Part shown: piece after piece, positions 50,005-58,711 of the stretch | Position numbering within the stretch: the stretch's first letter is position 1 | Layout: the number at the start of each line of letters is the position of its first letter | Made by a program: the position numbers and the translations under genes | Source of the DNA: Amycolatopsis mediterranei | GTDB lineage: Bacteria > Actinomycetota > Actinomycetes > Mycobacteriales > Pseudonocardiaceae | Assembly (NCBI RefSeq): GCF_026017845.1 | Contig: NZ_CP100416.1 | Coordinates: 7,970,430 to 8,034,429 of the forward strand | DNA: 64,000 nt | Direction of reading: 5' to 3' | Notes under the pieces: model-generated | Told to the model about the DNA's origin: nothing | Databases searched by the model: none | What the model saw: the letters and a program-made list of their open reading frames with translations, nothing else

Positions 50005-51717
50005 ATGAAGAAACCCGAGGAACTCCGCAGCCACCGGTGGTTCGGCGGCGACGAACTGCGCAACTTCAGCCACCGCGCCCGCAGCCGCCAGCTCGGCTAC
50101 AACCCGGAAGAGCACCTCGGCAAACCCGTCATCGGCATCCTCAACACCTGGTCGGACATCAACCCCTGCCACATGCACCTGCGCGAACGCGCCGAGCAGG
50201 TCAAGCGGGGCGTCTGGCAGGCCGGCGGCTTCCCGCTGGAGTTCCCCGTCGCCACGCTGTCGGAGACCTACCAGAAGCCGACCCCGATGCTCTACCGCAA
50301 CCTGCTGGCCATGGAGACCGAAGAGATCCTCCGGTCCTACCCGATCGACGGCGCGGTCCTGATGGGCGGCTGCGACAAGACCACCCCGGCGCTGCTGATG
50401 GGCGCAGCCAGCGCGGGGCTGCCCGCCCTCTTCGTCCCGGCCGGGCCGATGCTGCGCGGGCACTGGCGCAACGAGGTCCTCGGCAGCGGCACCGACATGT
50501 GGAAGTACTGGGACGACAAGCGCGCCGGGCTGATCGGCGACGCCGAACTGTCCGAACTGGAACGCGGACTGGCCCGCTCACCGGGGCACTGCATGACGAT
50601 GGGGACGGCGTCGACGATGACCTCGGCCGCCGAGGTGCTCGGCGTGACCCTGCCGGGTGCGGCGTCGATCCCCGCCGTCGATTCGGCGCACCACCGGATG
50701 GCCGCCGCGAGCGGCGCCCGGATCGTCGACATGGTCTGGGAAGACCTGGTCATCACGAAGGTGCTGGACAAGCGCGCGTACGCCGACGCGATCACCACCG
50801 TGCTCGCGCTGGGCGGCTCGACCAACGCCGTGATCCACCTGATCGCGATGGCCGGCCGAAGCGGCATCCCGGTGTCGCTCGCGGACTTCGACGCGATCGC
50901 CCGGCGCGTGCCGGTGCTGGCGAACATCCGCCCCGGCGGCGACTGGCTGATGGAGGACTTCTACTACGCCGGCGGCCTGCCCGGGCTGCTGTCGCGGCTG
51001 ACCGACCTGCTGCACCCCGACCGGCTCACCGTCACCGGCCGCACCCTCGGCGAGAACCTTTCGCACGCGCAGGTGCACAACGACGACGTCATCCGCACGC
51101 GGGACAACCCGGTCGCCACCGAGGGCGGGGTCGCCGTGCTGCACGGGAACCTGGCGCCGTCGGGCGCGGTCATCAAGCACATCGCGGCCGAGAAGCACCT
51201 GCTGACGCACACCGGGCCGGCCGTGGTGTTCGAGGACTACCCCGACCTCAAGAAGCGCATCGACGACCCGGCGATCACCGCGGACTCGGTGCTGGTGCTG
51301 CGCGGCTCCGGCCCGCTCGGCGGCCCCGGCATGCCCGAGTACGGGATGCTGCCGATTCCCGCGCACCTGCTCGAACAGGGCGTCCGGGACATGGTCCGGA
51401 TCTCCGACGCGCGGATGAGCGGGACGAGCTACGGCGCCTGCGTCCTGCACGTGGCCCCCGAGTCGCACGTCGGCGGCCCGCTGGCCCTGGTCCGCGACGG
51501 CGACCTGATCACCTTGGACGTTCCTTCGCGGACGCTGCGGCTCGAGGTGTCCGATGCGGAGCTCGAACGGCGGCGTGCCGAGTGGACCGCGCCGGCCCCC
51601 CGGTTCGAACGCGGTTACGGCGCGCTCTACAGCGAACACATCACGCAGGCCGACGAAGGCTGTGACTTCGACTTCCTGGCCCGGGCGGGCCGCAACCCCG
51701 AACCGGACGCGCGCTGA
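50005..51717 (+). CDS. IlvD/Edd-family sugar-acid dehydratase (L-arabinonate dehydratase-like)
   Basis: A 570-residue Fe-S dehydratase. The cluster Cys residues lie in NTWSDINPCHMHL, MGGCDKTTPALLMG and PGHCMTMGTASTM; ALGGSTNAVIHLIA and SDARMSGTSYGA are conserved further on. RSHRWFGGDELRNFSHRARS at the N-terminus is typical of L-arabinonate/D-fuconate-type dehydratases rather than IlvD itself. It would convert an aldonate to the 2-keto-3-deoxy acid. ATG 50005 gives this usual N-terminus. Divergent GntR regulator supports an inducible sugar-acid role. Confidence 0.87.
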   Translation: MKKPEELRSHRWFGGDELRNFSHRARSRQLGYNPEEHLGKPVIGILNTWSDINPCHMHLRERAEQVKRGVWQAGGFPLEFPVATLSETYQKPTPMLYRNLLAMETEEILRSYPIDGAVLMGGCDKTTPALLMGAASAGLPALFVPAGPMLRGHWRNEVLGSGTDMWKYWDDKRAGLIGDAELSELERGLARSPGHCMTMGTASTMTSAAEVLGVTLPGAASIPAVDSAHHRMAAASGARIVDMVWEDLVITKVLDKRAYADAITTVLALGGSTNAVIHLIAMAGRSGIPVSLADFDAIARRVPVLANIRPGGDWLMEDFYYAGGLPGLLSRLTDLLHPDRLTVTGRTLGENLSHAQVHNDDVIRTRDNPVATEGGVAVLHGNLAPSGAVIKHIAAEKHLLTHTGPAVVFEDYPDLKKRIDDPAITADSVLVLRGSGPLGGPGMPEYGMLPIPAHLLEQGVRDMVRISDARMSGTSYGACVLHVAPESHVGGPLALVRDGDLITLDVPSRTLRLEVSDAELERRRAEWTAPAPRFERGYGALYSEHITQADEGCDFDFLARAGRNPEPDAR

Positions 51718-51833
51718 CGCCGATCCGTGACCGTTTCATCCCCCGTTAGGGCGAGTCGTACGGCTTGTCCGGGTGCCCCGTACGCTGTTCCCGTCACCGT
51801 CGCAACCCGGTGCCGCGTTGAAGGGGTGGAGAG

Positions 51834-53618
51834 TTGCCGTACGAACCGCACTGGCCCGACTCGCACGGCGAGCAGACCGACGTCCTGCCGGTCGTCCGGC
51901 CCGAGCCGGAGCCCGCCCCCGCCGTCGCGAAGCGCTCCTTCCGCACGGCCGGCCTGGTCGCGGGCGGGGTGTTCGGCGTGCTCGTCGCGGTCTACGGGAT
52001 CGACCTCCTGGTCAGCCAGGGCAGCGTCCCGCGCGGGGTGACCGTCGCCGGTGTCGACGTCGGCGGAATGGGCCGTGAGGCGGCCGAGCAGGAACTGCGC
52101 GGGAAGATCGAGCCGCGGCTGACCCGCCCACTCGCCGTCACCGCGGGCGAGTACCAGGGCACGCTGGCGCCGACGCTCGCCGGGCTGAAGCTCGACTGGC
52201 CGCAGACCCTCGACCAGGCCGGCGAGCAGCCGCTGAACCCGTTCACACGGCTGTCGTCGCTGTTCTCCAGCCGCGAGGTCGGCGTCGTCAGCCACGCCGA
52301 CGACGCGAAGCTCACCGCAGCGCTGGAGGCACTGCGCGGCCAGGTCGACCGCGACCCGGTCGAGGGCACCGTCAAGTTCGAGGGCGCCCGGCCGGTCGCC
52401 GTGCCGCCGAAGACGGGGCAGAAGCTCGACGTGCCGGCCGCGACCGCCGCCGTCGTCGAAAAGTGGGCGAGCGGGGAGACCCTGGCGCTGCCGGTGACCA
52501 GCACGCCGGTCCGGACCACGGCCGAAGGCGTCCAGGCGGCGCTCGACGGGTTCGCGCGGCCCGCCGTGTCCGGCCCGCTGCTGGTCAAGGGCGAGGGCAA
52601 GGTCGCCACCGTGAAGCCGGAGGTGATCGCCGCGGCGATCACCTTCGAACCGGCCGAGGGCGGCGGGCTGACCCCGAAGATCGACAACGCGAAGATCGCC
52701 GAAGCCGCCGGACCGCAGCTGAAGTCCACCGAGAAGGAGGGCAAGGACGCGACCGTCGTCTTCGAGGGCGGCAAGCCCGCGGTCGACCCCTCCACCGACG
52801 GCCGGACCGTCGACTGGGACCCCAGCCTCAAGCCGCTGCCCGACGTGCTCAAGAAGACCGACGGCCGCGAGCTCCCGGCCGTCTACAAGGACAGCCCGGC
52901 GAAGGTGACCACCGAGCAGGCGAACCAGCTGGGCATCAAGGAAGTCGTCGGCGAGTTCACGACCGAGAAGTTCGCGGCCGACTCCGGGGTGAACATCCGG
53001 ACCGTCGCCCAGAAGGTGAACGGCGCCATCGTCAAGCCCGGGGAAACCTTCAGCCTCAACGGTTTCACCGGCCCGCGCGGCACAGCCCAGGGCTACGTCG
53101 AGGCGGGCGTGATCAAGGACGGCGCTCCGGGGCGCGAGGTCGGCGGCGGCATTTCGCAGTTCGCGACCACGCTGTACAACGCGTCCTACTTCGCGGGCCT
53201 CAAGGACGCGGGGCACAAGGAGCACAGCTACTACATCAGCCGCTACCCCGCCGCGCGCGAGGCCACGGTGTTCCAGAACCCCAACGGGTCCAGCGTGATC
53301 GACCTCAAGTTCACCAACGACTCGCCGACCGGCATCGCGATCCAGACGATCTGGACGCCGTCGTCGATCACCGTGAAGCTGTGGGGCACCAAGCGCTACA
53401 CCGTCGAGTCGATCGAAGGCGAGCGGACCGACCCGAGCGACCCGCAGCCCAAGCCGGGGCCGGCGGAGAACTGCCACGCCTCGAACGGCGCCCCGGGGTT
53501 CACCACCAGCAACACCCGCGTGCTCAAGGACGCCGCCACCGGCCGCGAGGTCAGCCGCTCGACCCGGACCGTCCACTACAACCCGCAGCCGAAAATCGTC
53601 TGCGGCGAGGGTCAGTGA
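51834..53618 (+). CDS. VanW-domain membrane-anchored protein
   Basis: A 594-residue protein. After an N-terminal acidic/proline-rich cytoplasmic stretch, one TM segment spans about 38-58 (TAGLVAGGVFGVLVAVYGI). The exported part begins with a PG-binding-4-type repeat region (GVTVAGVDVGGMGREAAEQEL and a second like it around 190-300). The VanW domain is at about 375-550: INIRTVAQKVNGAIVKPGETFSLN (18-residue core), then GGGISQFATTLYNASYFAGL. VanW is linked to vancomycin-resistance clusters, but its function is unknown and no van genes are here. The start is TTG 51834, following GTGGAGAG. Confidence 0.85.
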   Translation: MPYEPHWPDSHGEQTDVLPVVRPEPEPAPAVAKRSFRTAGLVAGGVFGVLVAVYGIDLLVSQGSVPRGVTVAGVDVGGMGREAAEQELRGKIEPRLTRPLAVTAGEYQGTLAPTLAGLKLDWPQTLDQAGEQPLNPFTRLSSLFSSREVGVVSHADDAKLTAALEALRGQVDRDPVEGTVKFEGARPVAVPPKTGQKLDVPAATAAVVEKWASGETLALPVTSTPVRTTAEGVQAALDGFARPAVSGPLLVKGEGKVATVKPEVIAAAITFEPAEGGGLTPKIDNAKIAEAAGPQLKSTEKEGKDATVVFEGGKPAVDPSTDGRTVDWDPSLKPLPDVLKKTDGRELPAVYKDSPAKVTTEQANQLGIKEVVGEFTTEKFAADSGVNIRTVAQKVNGAIVKPGETFSLNGFTGPRGTAQGYVEAGVIKDGAPGREVGGGISQFATTLYNASYFAGLKDAGHKEHSYYISRYPAAREATVFQNPNGSSVIDLKFTNDSPTGIAIQTIWTPSSITVKLWGTKRYTVESIEGERTDPSDPQPKPGPAENCHASNGAPGFTTSNTRVLKDAATGREVSRSTRTVHYNPQPKIVCGEGQ

Positions 53619-53669
53619 CCTCCTAACGGCCGTTCACGCTGGGCGTCCGCGGCGGTACCCTGAGTGCCC

Positions 53670-54869
53670 ATGACAGCGCGCGCGGCCGGCTTCCGGGACG
53701 TCCTCTCCGTGACCGAATTCCGGGCGCTGTTCTCAGCCCAGCTGGTCTCGGTCACCGGGGACCAGCTGGCGCGGGTCGCGCTCTCGATCCTGGTGTACGA
53801 CCGCACGAATTCGCCGGGCTGGGCCGCGCTGACCTACGCGCTGACGTTCCTGCCGGATCTCATCGGCGGGCCGCTGCTGTCCGGGCTGGCCGACCGGTAC
53901 CCGCCGCGGACGGTGATGGTCCTGGCGGATGTCCTGCGGGCACTCGCGGTGGCCGTGATGGCGGCGCCGGGCCTTCCGCTGCCCGCGGTGGCGGCGCTGC
54001 TGGTCGGCGTTCAGCTGTTCAACCCGGTCTGGAACTCGGCGCGGGCCGCGCTGCTGCCGCAGGTGCTGCCGGGCGAGACGTTCGTGCCCGGGATGGGCCT
54101 GCTGATGATGCTGGTGCAGGCGGGCCAGGTCGCCGGGTTCGCCCTCGGCGGGCTGCTCGTGGCGGGCCTCGGCACCGGCGGCGCCCTCATGGCGGACGCG
54201 GCGAGCTTCGCGGTGTCGGCGCTGTTCCTGGTCGCCGGCGTCCAGCCGCGGCCGGCGCGGGAAACCTCCGGCATCCGGTGGTGGCGGCACGTCCGGGCCG
54301 GCTGGACGGTGGTGGCCGGCGACCGGCGGCGGCTCGCCCTGGTCGCGTTGGGCTGCGTGTCGGGGGTCTACATCGCGGGCGAGGCGGTCGCCGCGCCGTA
54401 CGCCGCCGAGCTCGGCGGCGGCGCGGTCGTGGTCGGCCTGCTGCTCGGGGCGTTCGCGCTGGGAAACGTGCTCGGCATGGCGGTGCTGTCACGGATCCCG
54501 CCCGCGCGGCGGGCGCGGCTGCTGGGGCCGCTCGCCGTGCTGGCCTGCGCGGCCTTGCTGGGCTGCGCGCTGGAACCGGACCTGGTGGCCACTTTGGCGC
54601 TGTTCACACTCTCCGGAGTGGCCAGTTCGTACAACTTGATCGCGAACACGACGTTCGTGCAGCTGACACCGGACGCCCAGCGCGCCCAGGCGTTCGGCTT
54701 CGCGTTGACGGCGTTGCGGGTGTCGCAAGGGCTCGGCGTGGTGCTGGCCGGCTTGGTGGCCGAACGCGTGGCCCCGCACGGCGTCGTCGCGGGGGCCGGG
54801 GCGATCGGCGTGGTGGCGGCCTTCGGCGCCGCCCGGCTGTGGCGGCGGGCACAGCCGGATCCCCGGTGA
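53670..54869 (+). CDS. MFS transporter
   Basis: A 399-residue, 12-TM major facilitator of the enterobactin-exporter/macrolide-efflux-like branch. FRALFSAQLVSVTGDQLARVAL is TM1 with a shortened opening; PDLIGGPLLSGLADRYPPRTVMV carries the loop 2-3 signature (GLADRYPPR); a second half starts near RRLALVALGCVSGVY. Probable role: export of a small molecule. ATG 53670 is chosen over GTG two codons upstream. Convergent with the PTDW-repeat gene across a long palindrome. Confidence 0.85.
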   Translation: MTARAAGFRDVLSVTEFRALFSAQLVSVTGDQLARVALSILVYDRTNSPGWAALTYALTFLPDLIGGPLLSGLADRYPPRTVMVLADVLRALAVAVMAAPGLPLPAVAALLVGVQLFNPVWNSARAALLPQVLPGETFVPGMGLLMMLVQAGQVAGFALGGLLVAGLGTGGALMADAASFAVSALFLVAGVQPRPARETSGIRWWRHVRAGWTVVAGDRRRLALVALGCVSGVYIAGEAVAAPYAAELGGGAVVVGLLLGAFALGNVLGMAVLSRIPPARRARLLGPLAVLACAALLGCALEPDLVATLALFTLSGVASSYNLIANTTFVQLTPDAQRAQAFGFALTALRVSQGLGVVLAGLVAERVAPHGVVAGAGAIGVVAAFGAARLWRRAQPDPR

Positions 54870-54884
54870 CCGACCGCGCCGAAC

Positions 54885-54937
54885 GCCGTGAATGACTCAT
54901 TCCTGGCGTCTGACGCCAGGAATGAGTCATTCACGGC
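54885..54937. terminator. 53-bp perfect palindrome (26-bp arms, one-base loop)
   Basis: Arm 54885-54910 begins GCCGTGAATGACTCATTC and arm 54912-54937 is its exact complement, with one unpaired T. Each arm contains a smaller near-palindrome GAATGA-C-TCATTC. It sits between the stop codons of the convergent MFS and PTDW-repeat genes and should end transcription from both sides. It may belong to a dispersed repeat family. Confidence 0.75.
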
Positions 54938-54949
54938 ATCGCAGCGAGG

Positions 54950-55258
54950 TCAGGACTGCGTCCAGTCGGTCGGGCACTGCGGCAGCGCTGGCGAGACGCC
55001 CGGCCGGGCCCAGTCGGTCGGCAGCTCGCGGACGGCCCAGTCGGTCGGCAGCTCGCGGACGGTCCAGTCGGTGGGCAGTTCGCGGGCGGTCCAGTCGGTC
55101 GGCAGCTGCCGCGGGGTCCAGTCGGTCGGGATCGCCCGGGTCCAGTCGGTCGGGATCGCCCGGGTCCAGTCGGTGGGGAGCTGCCGGGTCCAGTCGGTCG
55201 GCCGCTGCGCGCGGCGGCGGGACGGGACGATGTTGCTGCCGTTCAGGAAGTGCGACAT
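54950..55258 (-). CDS. Small PTDW-repeat protein (possible multi-core precursor peptide)
   Basis: A 102-residue protein of unknown family. After a basic leader (MSHFLNGSNIVPSRRRAQR, residues 1-19), the tetrad PTDW recurs nine times, with Trp at 23, 31, 39, 47, 56, 65, 74, 83 and 99. The units are 8 or 9 residues, for example PTDWTRAI and PTDWTVREL; after W comes Thr (7 copies) or Ala (2). There is one Cys (95) and no signal peptide or TM. ATG 55258 follows AAGGAG five bases upstream, so translation is credible. The layout (short basic leader, identical cores, variable spacers) resembles multi-core peptide precursors, but no maturation enzyme is adjacent. An MFS exporter lies convergently next to it. 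Confidence 0.7.
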   Translation of the reverse strand: MSHFLNGSNIVPSRRRAQRPTDWTRQLPTDWTRAIPTDWTRAIPTDWTPRQLPTDWTARELPTDWTVRELPTDWAVRELPTDWARPGVSPALPQCPTDWTQS

Positions 55259-55393
55259 GATTTCTCCTTGTTATGGGGAAGTGACACGGTGCGTGACCGG
55301 ACCGTAGCCCGACCGGCCTAGTGACACACCGCGTTCATTCGGTTACATTGACGATTTCCGCGAAGAAATCCGTCCTGAGCAGAAGGGCGTTTC
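55259..55393. promoter_or_regulatory. Divergent promoter region with two GTGACAC words
   Basis: The 135-bp gap between the PTDW-repeat gene (minus) and the diguanylate cyclase gene (plus) has GTGACAC at 55281-55287 and 55321-55327, 40 bp apart in the same orientation. They could be binding sites of a shared regulator. GTTACATT near 55350 is a -10-like element for the plus-strand gene. Confidence 0.35.
55264..55269 (-). promoter_or_regulatory. Strong ribosome-binding site of the PTDW-repeat gene
   Basis: AAGGAG (55269 to 55264 on the minus strand) is five bases before ATG 55258. It supports the minus strand as the coding strand for this repeat locus; the plus-strand reading frame over the same DNA has no such signal. 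Confidence 0.75.
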
Positions 55394-56740
55394 GTGGGAT
55401 TGTCCGGGTCCCCAGGGCGAAAGCCCAGCTCAGAACGTCCACGATCGGGTATCCGAACGTGGGCGATGTGGAAGCTGGCCACTCCGGTGTTCGGCTACGT
55501 CCTCGTCGTCGACGCCTTGGCGCTGATCGCGATTCTCTCGACGGCCGCATTGGTGCCGATCACCACCCCATCGCTGCTCTGGTGTGGACTGATCCTCGCC
55601 GGTGAGGTCGTGCACCTCGAAGCGGCGCAACGCATCGAGCGCATCCGCGAGCTGGCCGCCGACGGCCGGCCGCACATGCACCTGCAGTCGATCTGGATCT
55701 TCGCCGGGCTGCTCCTGCTGCCCCCGCCGCTGGCCACGCTCGTCATCGTCGTGAGTTATGCCCATTCCTGGGTCCGCGTCTACAAACGGCGAGGCGTAAT
55801 TCACCGGAAAGTGTTTTCCGGCGCGACGGTGATCCTGGCGTGCACCGCCGCGGGGGCCGTGTTGTGGGCGGGCACCGGGCACGTGGCGCCGTACGTGCCC
55901 TACCTGGACGGGTTCGGCGGGATGACCGCGCTGCTGGCGGCCGGGATCGTCTACTTCGGCTTGAACTACGCGCTCGTCATCGTCGCGATCCTGATGAGCA
56001 ACCCGGGAAAGCCGCCGCGGCAGGCGTTCGGCAACGCGTCCGACGTGCTGATCGTGCTGGCCGCGGTCGGAGTCGGCTGCGGTATCGCGCTGGTGATGAC
56101 GGTCCGGCCGTGGCTGCTACCGGTGCTCATGGTGACGCCGGTGGCGCTGCACATCGGCCTGCTGCTGCCGCAGTTCCAGGCGGCCGCGCGCACGGACTCC
56201 AAGACGGCGCTGCTCGCGCCGGAGTTCTGGGTCCAGCTGGCCCGCAACGAGCTGGTCCGCGCAGCGGAGCTGTCCTCGACGGCCGGCGTGCTGATGATCG
56301 ACATCGACCACTTCAAGGCCATCGACGACGGCAACGGCCACCTGGCGGGCGACGAGGTCCTGCGCGCGGTCGCGGCGGCGATCCAGGCGGCCGTCCGCGG
56401 CGGCGACTACGTGGGCCGCTTCGGCGGCGACGAGTTCGTGGTGCTGCTCCCGGGCATGACGAGTGCGGAGATCGCGTCCGTCGCGGACCGCATTCGCACG
56501 GCGATCGCCCGCCTCGAGGTGCCGGTCCCGGTGGTCCGCCCGGGCAAGCCGGAGGTGATCAGCGGCCTGACGGCCTCGATCGGCGCGGCGGTGTACCCGG
56601 AAACGGCCACGGAGTACACGATCCTGTTGCAGGCAGCCGACGACGCGGTGTTCGAGGCCAAGGCGGGCGGCCGCGACCGCGTGGTCCTGGCGACCGCCCG
56701 CAGCGAGCTGACCCGCCCGGAAATCCCGGACGCGCTGTAA
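55394..56740 (+). CDS. Membrane diguanylate cyclase (GGDEF)
   Basis: A 448-residue protein. The N-terminal half has about seven or eight hydrophobic segments (residues 28-260), a polytopic sensor without a known motif. The GGDEF domain follows: LMIDIDHFKAIDDGNGHLAGDE (core of 20 residues), then an intact G344-G345-D-E-F348. The inhibitory I-site RxxD is present as RGGD five residues ahead. It should make c-di-GMP and be product-inhibited. GTG 55394 is the start; ribosome site weak. Divergent from the PTDW-repeat gene, so the two may share regulation. Confidence 0.88.
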   Translation: MGLSGSPGRKPSSERPRSGIRTWAMWKLATPVFGYVLVVDALALIAILSTAALVPITTPSLLWCGLILAGEVVHLEAAQRIERIRELAADGRPHMHLQSIWIFAGLLLLPPPLATLVIVVSYAHSWVRVYKRRGVIHRKVFSGATVILACTAAGAVLWAGTGHVAPYVPYLDGFGGMTALLAAGIVYFGLNYALVIVAILMSNPGKPPRQAFGNASDVLIVLAAVGVGCGIALVMTVRPWLLPVLMVTPVALHIGLLLPQFQAAARTDSKTALLAPEFWVQLARNELVRAAELSSTAGVLMIDIDHFKAIDDGNGHLAGDEVLRAVAAAIQAAVRGGDYVGRFGGDEFVVLLPGMTSAEIASVADRIRTAIARLEVPVPVVRPGKPEVISGLTASIGAAVYPETATEYTILLQAADDAVFEAKAGGRDRVVLATARSELTRPEIPDAL

Positions 56741-56792
56741 GCCTCGCGGTCTGTACGAAACTCCGGCGATTCCACCAGCCGAGCTTGCGGTT

Positions 56793-57041
56793 TCAAGGAT
56801 CAACCTTGAACAGGTCGGCCGCGCGCGGTTCACCAGGTTCCGCCGGTGCCGGCTTGGCCACCTGCTCAGCTTCCCGGTCGATGTGAATCGCCAGGCCGAA
56901 CCACCGGCCGACGTGCGCGTCAAGCTTTATCTGCCGGAGCGACTTGCGTGCGTCGAGCTTGACGAGCAGATGGGATATCAGGCCCACCCCCGCCAGCACC
57001 ATGATGCATGCCAGCAGCGCGAGCGAGAGACCTATCGACAC
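56793..57041 (-). CDS. Small single-TM membrane protein
   Basis: An 82-residue protein with one TM at about 3-27 (IGLSLALLACIMVLAGVGLI then SHLLVK), followed by a basic amphipathic stretch LDARKSLRQIKLDAHVGRW and an acidic/proline tail. GTG 57041 has GGTAGG upstream. No family recognised. Upstream are several 22-bp repeats that may carry its regulation. Confidence 0.55.
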   Translation of the reverse strand: MSIGLSLALLACIMVLAGVGLISHLLVKLDARKSLRQIKLDAHVGRWFGLAIHIDREAEQVAKPAPAEPGEPRAADLFKVDP

Positions 57042-57130
57042 GGACCTACCCCATCCTTAAGAGCAAAGGTCATGCTCGAAGGGGCCGAAAAGATGGTCGC
57101 GTCACCGATGCGCCTTGTCAATTGGGGGTT

Positions 57131-57262
57131 TTACGTAGGGCCGGCGCTTGTCGCTACATAGGGGCCGCGCCGGCGCTACGTAGGGGCCGCGCCGGCGCTA
57201 CGTAGGGGCGGCGCCGCCCTACGCGGGTCGGCGCCGTTCGCTACGTGGGGCAGATGCGTTGA
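57131..57262. repeat. 22-bp tandem repeat array with CTACGTAG core
   Basis: Copies of CTACGTAGGGGCCGCGCC plus GGCG follow at 57154-57175 (one base changed), 57176-57197 and 57198-57219, with diverged units before (57131-57153) and after (57219-57240, 57241-57262). CTACGTAG is an 8-bp palindrome in two copies. The array lies upstream of the small membrane protein gene and downstream of trpB (252-bp gap). A decayed copy of the GGCCAC palindromic element abuts it at 57255-57290. Confidence 0.65.
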
Positions 57263-57293
57263 GCGCCCCGAAGGCCACCTCGGAGCGCTCGCG

Positions 57294-58646
57294 TCAGGGC
57301 AAGGCGGCCAGAGACTCCTCAAGCGTCGCATCGGAAAGCTCGTCGTCCACCATGTCCCCGGCGAGGTAAGCACCGTACGCCGGCAGGTCGAGGTGGGCGT
57401 GACCGCACAGCGCCGTCAGGATCACCTTCTCCTCGCCGGTTTCCTTGCACCGCAACGCTTCCCGGATGCACGCCGCGAGCGCGTGGGTCGGCTCCGGCGC
57501 CGGGATGATGCCCTCGGACCGGGCGAACCGCACCCCCGCCGCGAAACACTCCTGCTGGCCGATCGCGATCGCCTCGATCAGGCCGAGCTCGTGGATGTGC
57601 GAAATCAGCGGGGACATCCCGTGGTAGCGCAAACCGCCCGCGTGGATCGGGTCCGGGATGAACTCGTGGCCGAGCGTGTGCATCTTCAGCAGCGGTGTCA
57701 GCCCGGCGGTGTCGCCGAAGTCGTAGGCGTACTTGCCGCGCGTCAGCGACGGGCACGCCGCCGGCTCGACCGCGCGGATCACCGGGTCCATCCGGCCGGC
57801 CAGTTTCTCGCGCAGGAACGGGAAAGCGAGCCCGCCGAAGTTGGAGCCGCCGCCGGTGCAGCCGACCAGGAGGTCCGGGGTGTCGCCGGCCAGCTCGAAC
57901 TGCTTCAGCGCTTCCTCACCGATGACCGTCTGGTGCAGCAGCACGTGGTTGAGCACGCTGCCGAGCGCGTACCGCGTGTCCGGGTCCTGCGCCGCCTGCT
58001 CGACGGCCTCGCTGATCGCGATGCCGAGACTGCCCGTCGAGTCCGGGTGCTGCTTGAGGATCGCCCGGCCCGACTCGGTCAGCTCCGACGGGCTCGGGTG
58101 GACGGTCGCGCCGAACGTCTCCATCATCAGCTTGCGGTAGGGCTTCTGGTCGTAGGACGCGCGCACCTGCCAGACCTCGCACTCCAGCCCGTACTGGGCG
58201 CAGGCGAAAGCGAGTGCGCTCCCCCACTGGCCGGCGCCGGTCTCGGTGGTCAGCCGCCGGACGCCTTCGGCCGCGTTGTAGAACGCCTGCGGCACGGCGG
58301 TGTTCGGCTTGTGGGAGCCGACCGGGCTGACGCCTTCGTACTTGTAGTAGATCCGCGCGGGGGTGCCCAGCGCCTTCTCCAGCCGTCGCGCCCGGAACAG
58401 CGGCGACGGGCGCCAGAGCCGGTAGACTTCCCGCACTTCGTCCGGGATGTCGACATAGCGATCCGTCGTCACTTCCTGGGCGATGAGCGCCTGCGGGAAC
58501 AGCGGCGCGAGGTCGTCCGGGCCGACGGGCTCGCGCGTGCCGGGGTGCAGCGGCGGTGGCGGCGGCTCGGGCAGGTCGGGGATGACGTTGTACCACTGGG
58601 CGGGGAGATCGGCTTCGTCCAGGACGTATTTGGTCTGCTCAGCCAT
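57294..58646 (-). CDS. TrpB2-type tryptophan synthase beta chain-like enzyme
   Basis: A 450-residue PLP enzyme. Length and the N-terminal QWYNVIPDLPEPPPPPLHPG are typical of the TrpB2 branch, which is longer than TrpB1 (about 400) and usually lacks a trpA partner. SPVGSHKPNTAVPQAF contains the PLP lysine K113, and GCTGGGSNFGGLAFPF binds PLP phosphate. It would condense indole with serine (or a related nucleophile) to tryptophan. ATG 58646 is chosen because AGGAGG sits four bases before it; the GTG just upstream is too close. No trpA nearby, so it may salvage indole. Confidence 0.88.
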   Translation of the reverse strand: MAEQTKYVLDEADLPAQWYNVIPDLPEPPPPPLHPGTREPVGPDDLAPLFPQALIAQEVTTDRYVDIPDEVREVYRLWRPSPLFRARRLEKALGTPARIYYKYEGVSPVGSHKPNTAVPQAFYNAAEGVRRLTTETGAGQWGSALAFACAQYGLECEVWQVRASYDQKPYRKLMMETFGATVHPSPSELTESGRAILKQHPDSTGSLGIAISEAVEQAAQDPDTRYALGSVLNHVLLHQTVIGEEALKQFELAGDTPDLLVGCTGGGSNFGGLAFPFLREKLAGRMDPVIRAVEPAACPSLTRGKYAYDFGDTAGLTPLLKMHTLGHEFIPDPIHAGGLRYHGMSPLISHIHELGLIEAIAIGQQECFAAGVRFARSEGIIPAPEPTHALAACIREALRCKETGEEKVILTALCGHAHLDLPAYGAYLAGDMVDDELSDATLEESLAALP

Positions 58647-58711
58647 CACGCCTCCTTGGTCGGCACCTCAACTTAGGACGCACCCGGCCGCGGAGCCAGT
58701 ACGGTGTCCGG

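Noticed and set aside
51834..53618. Part of a vancomycin-resistance cluster
   Set aside because: Only the VanW domain is present; no vanHAX or vanRS genes are in the window, and such proteins are common in actinomycetes.
54888..55307. Plus-strand frame with VQSVG repeats over the PTDW locus
   Set aside because: It starts inside the palindrome without a ribosome site, while the minus-strand frame has AAGGAG and a clean start.
57131..57262. CRISPR-like array
   Set aside because: Units are contiguous 22-bp tandem repeats with no unique spacers and no cas genes nearby.
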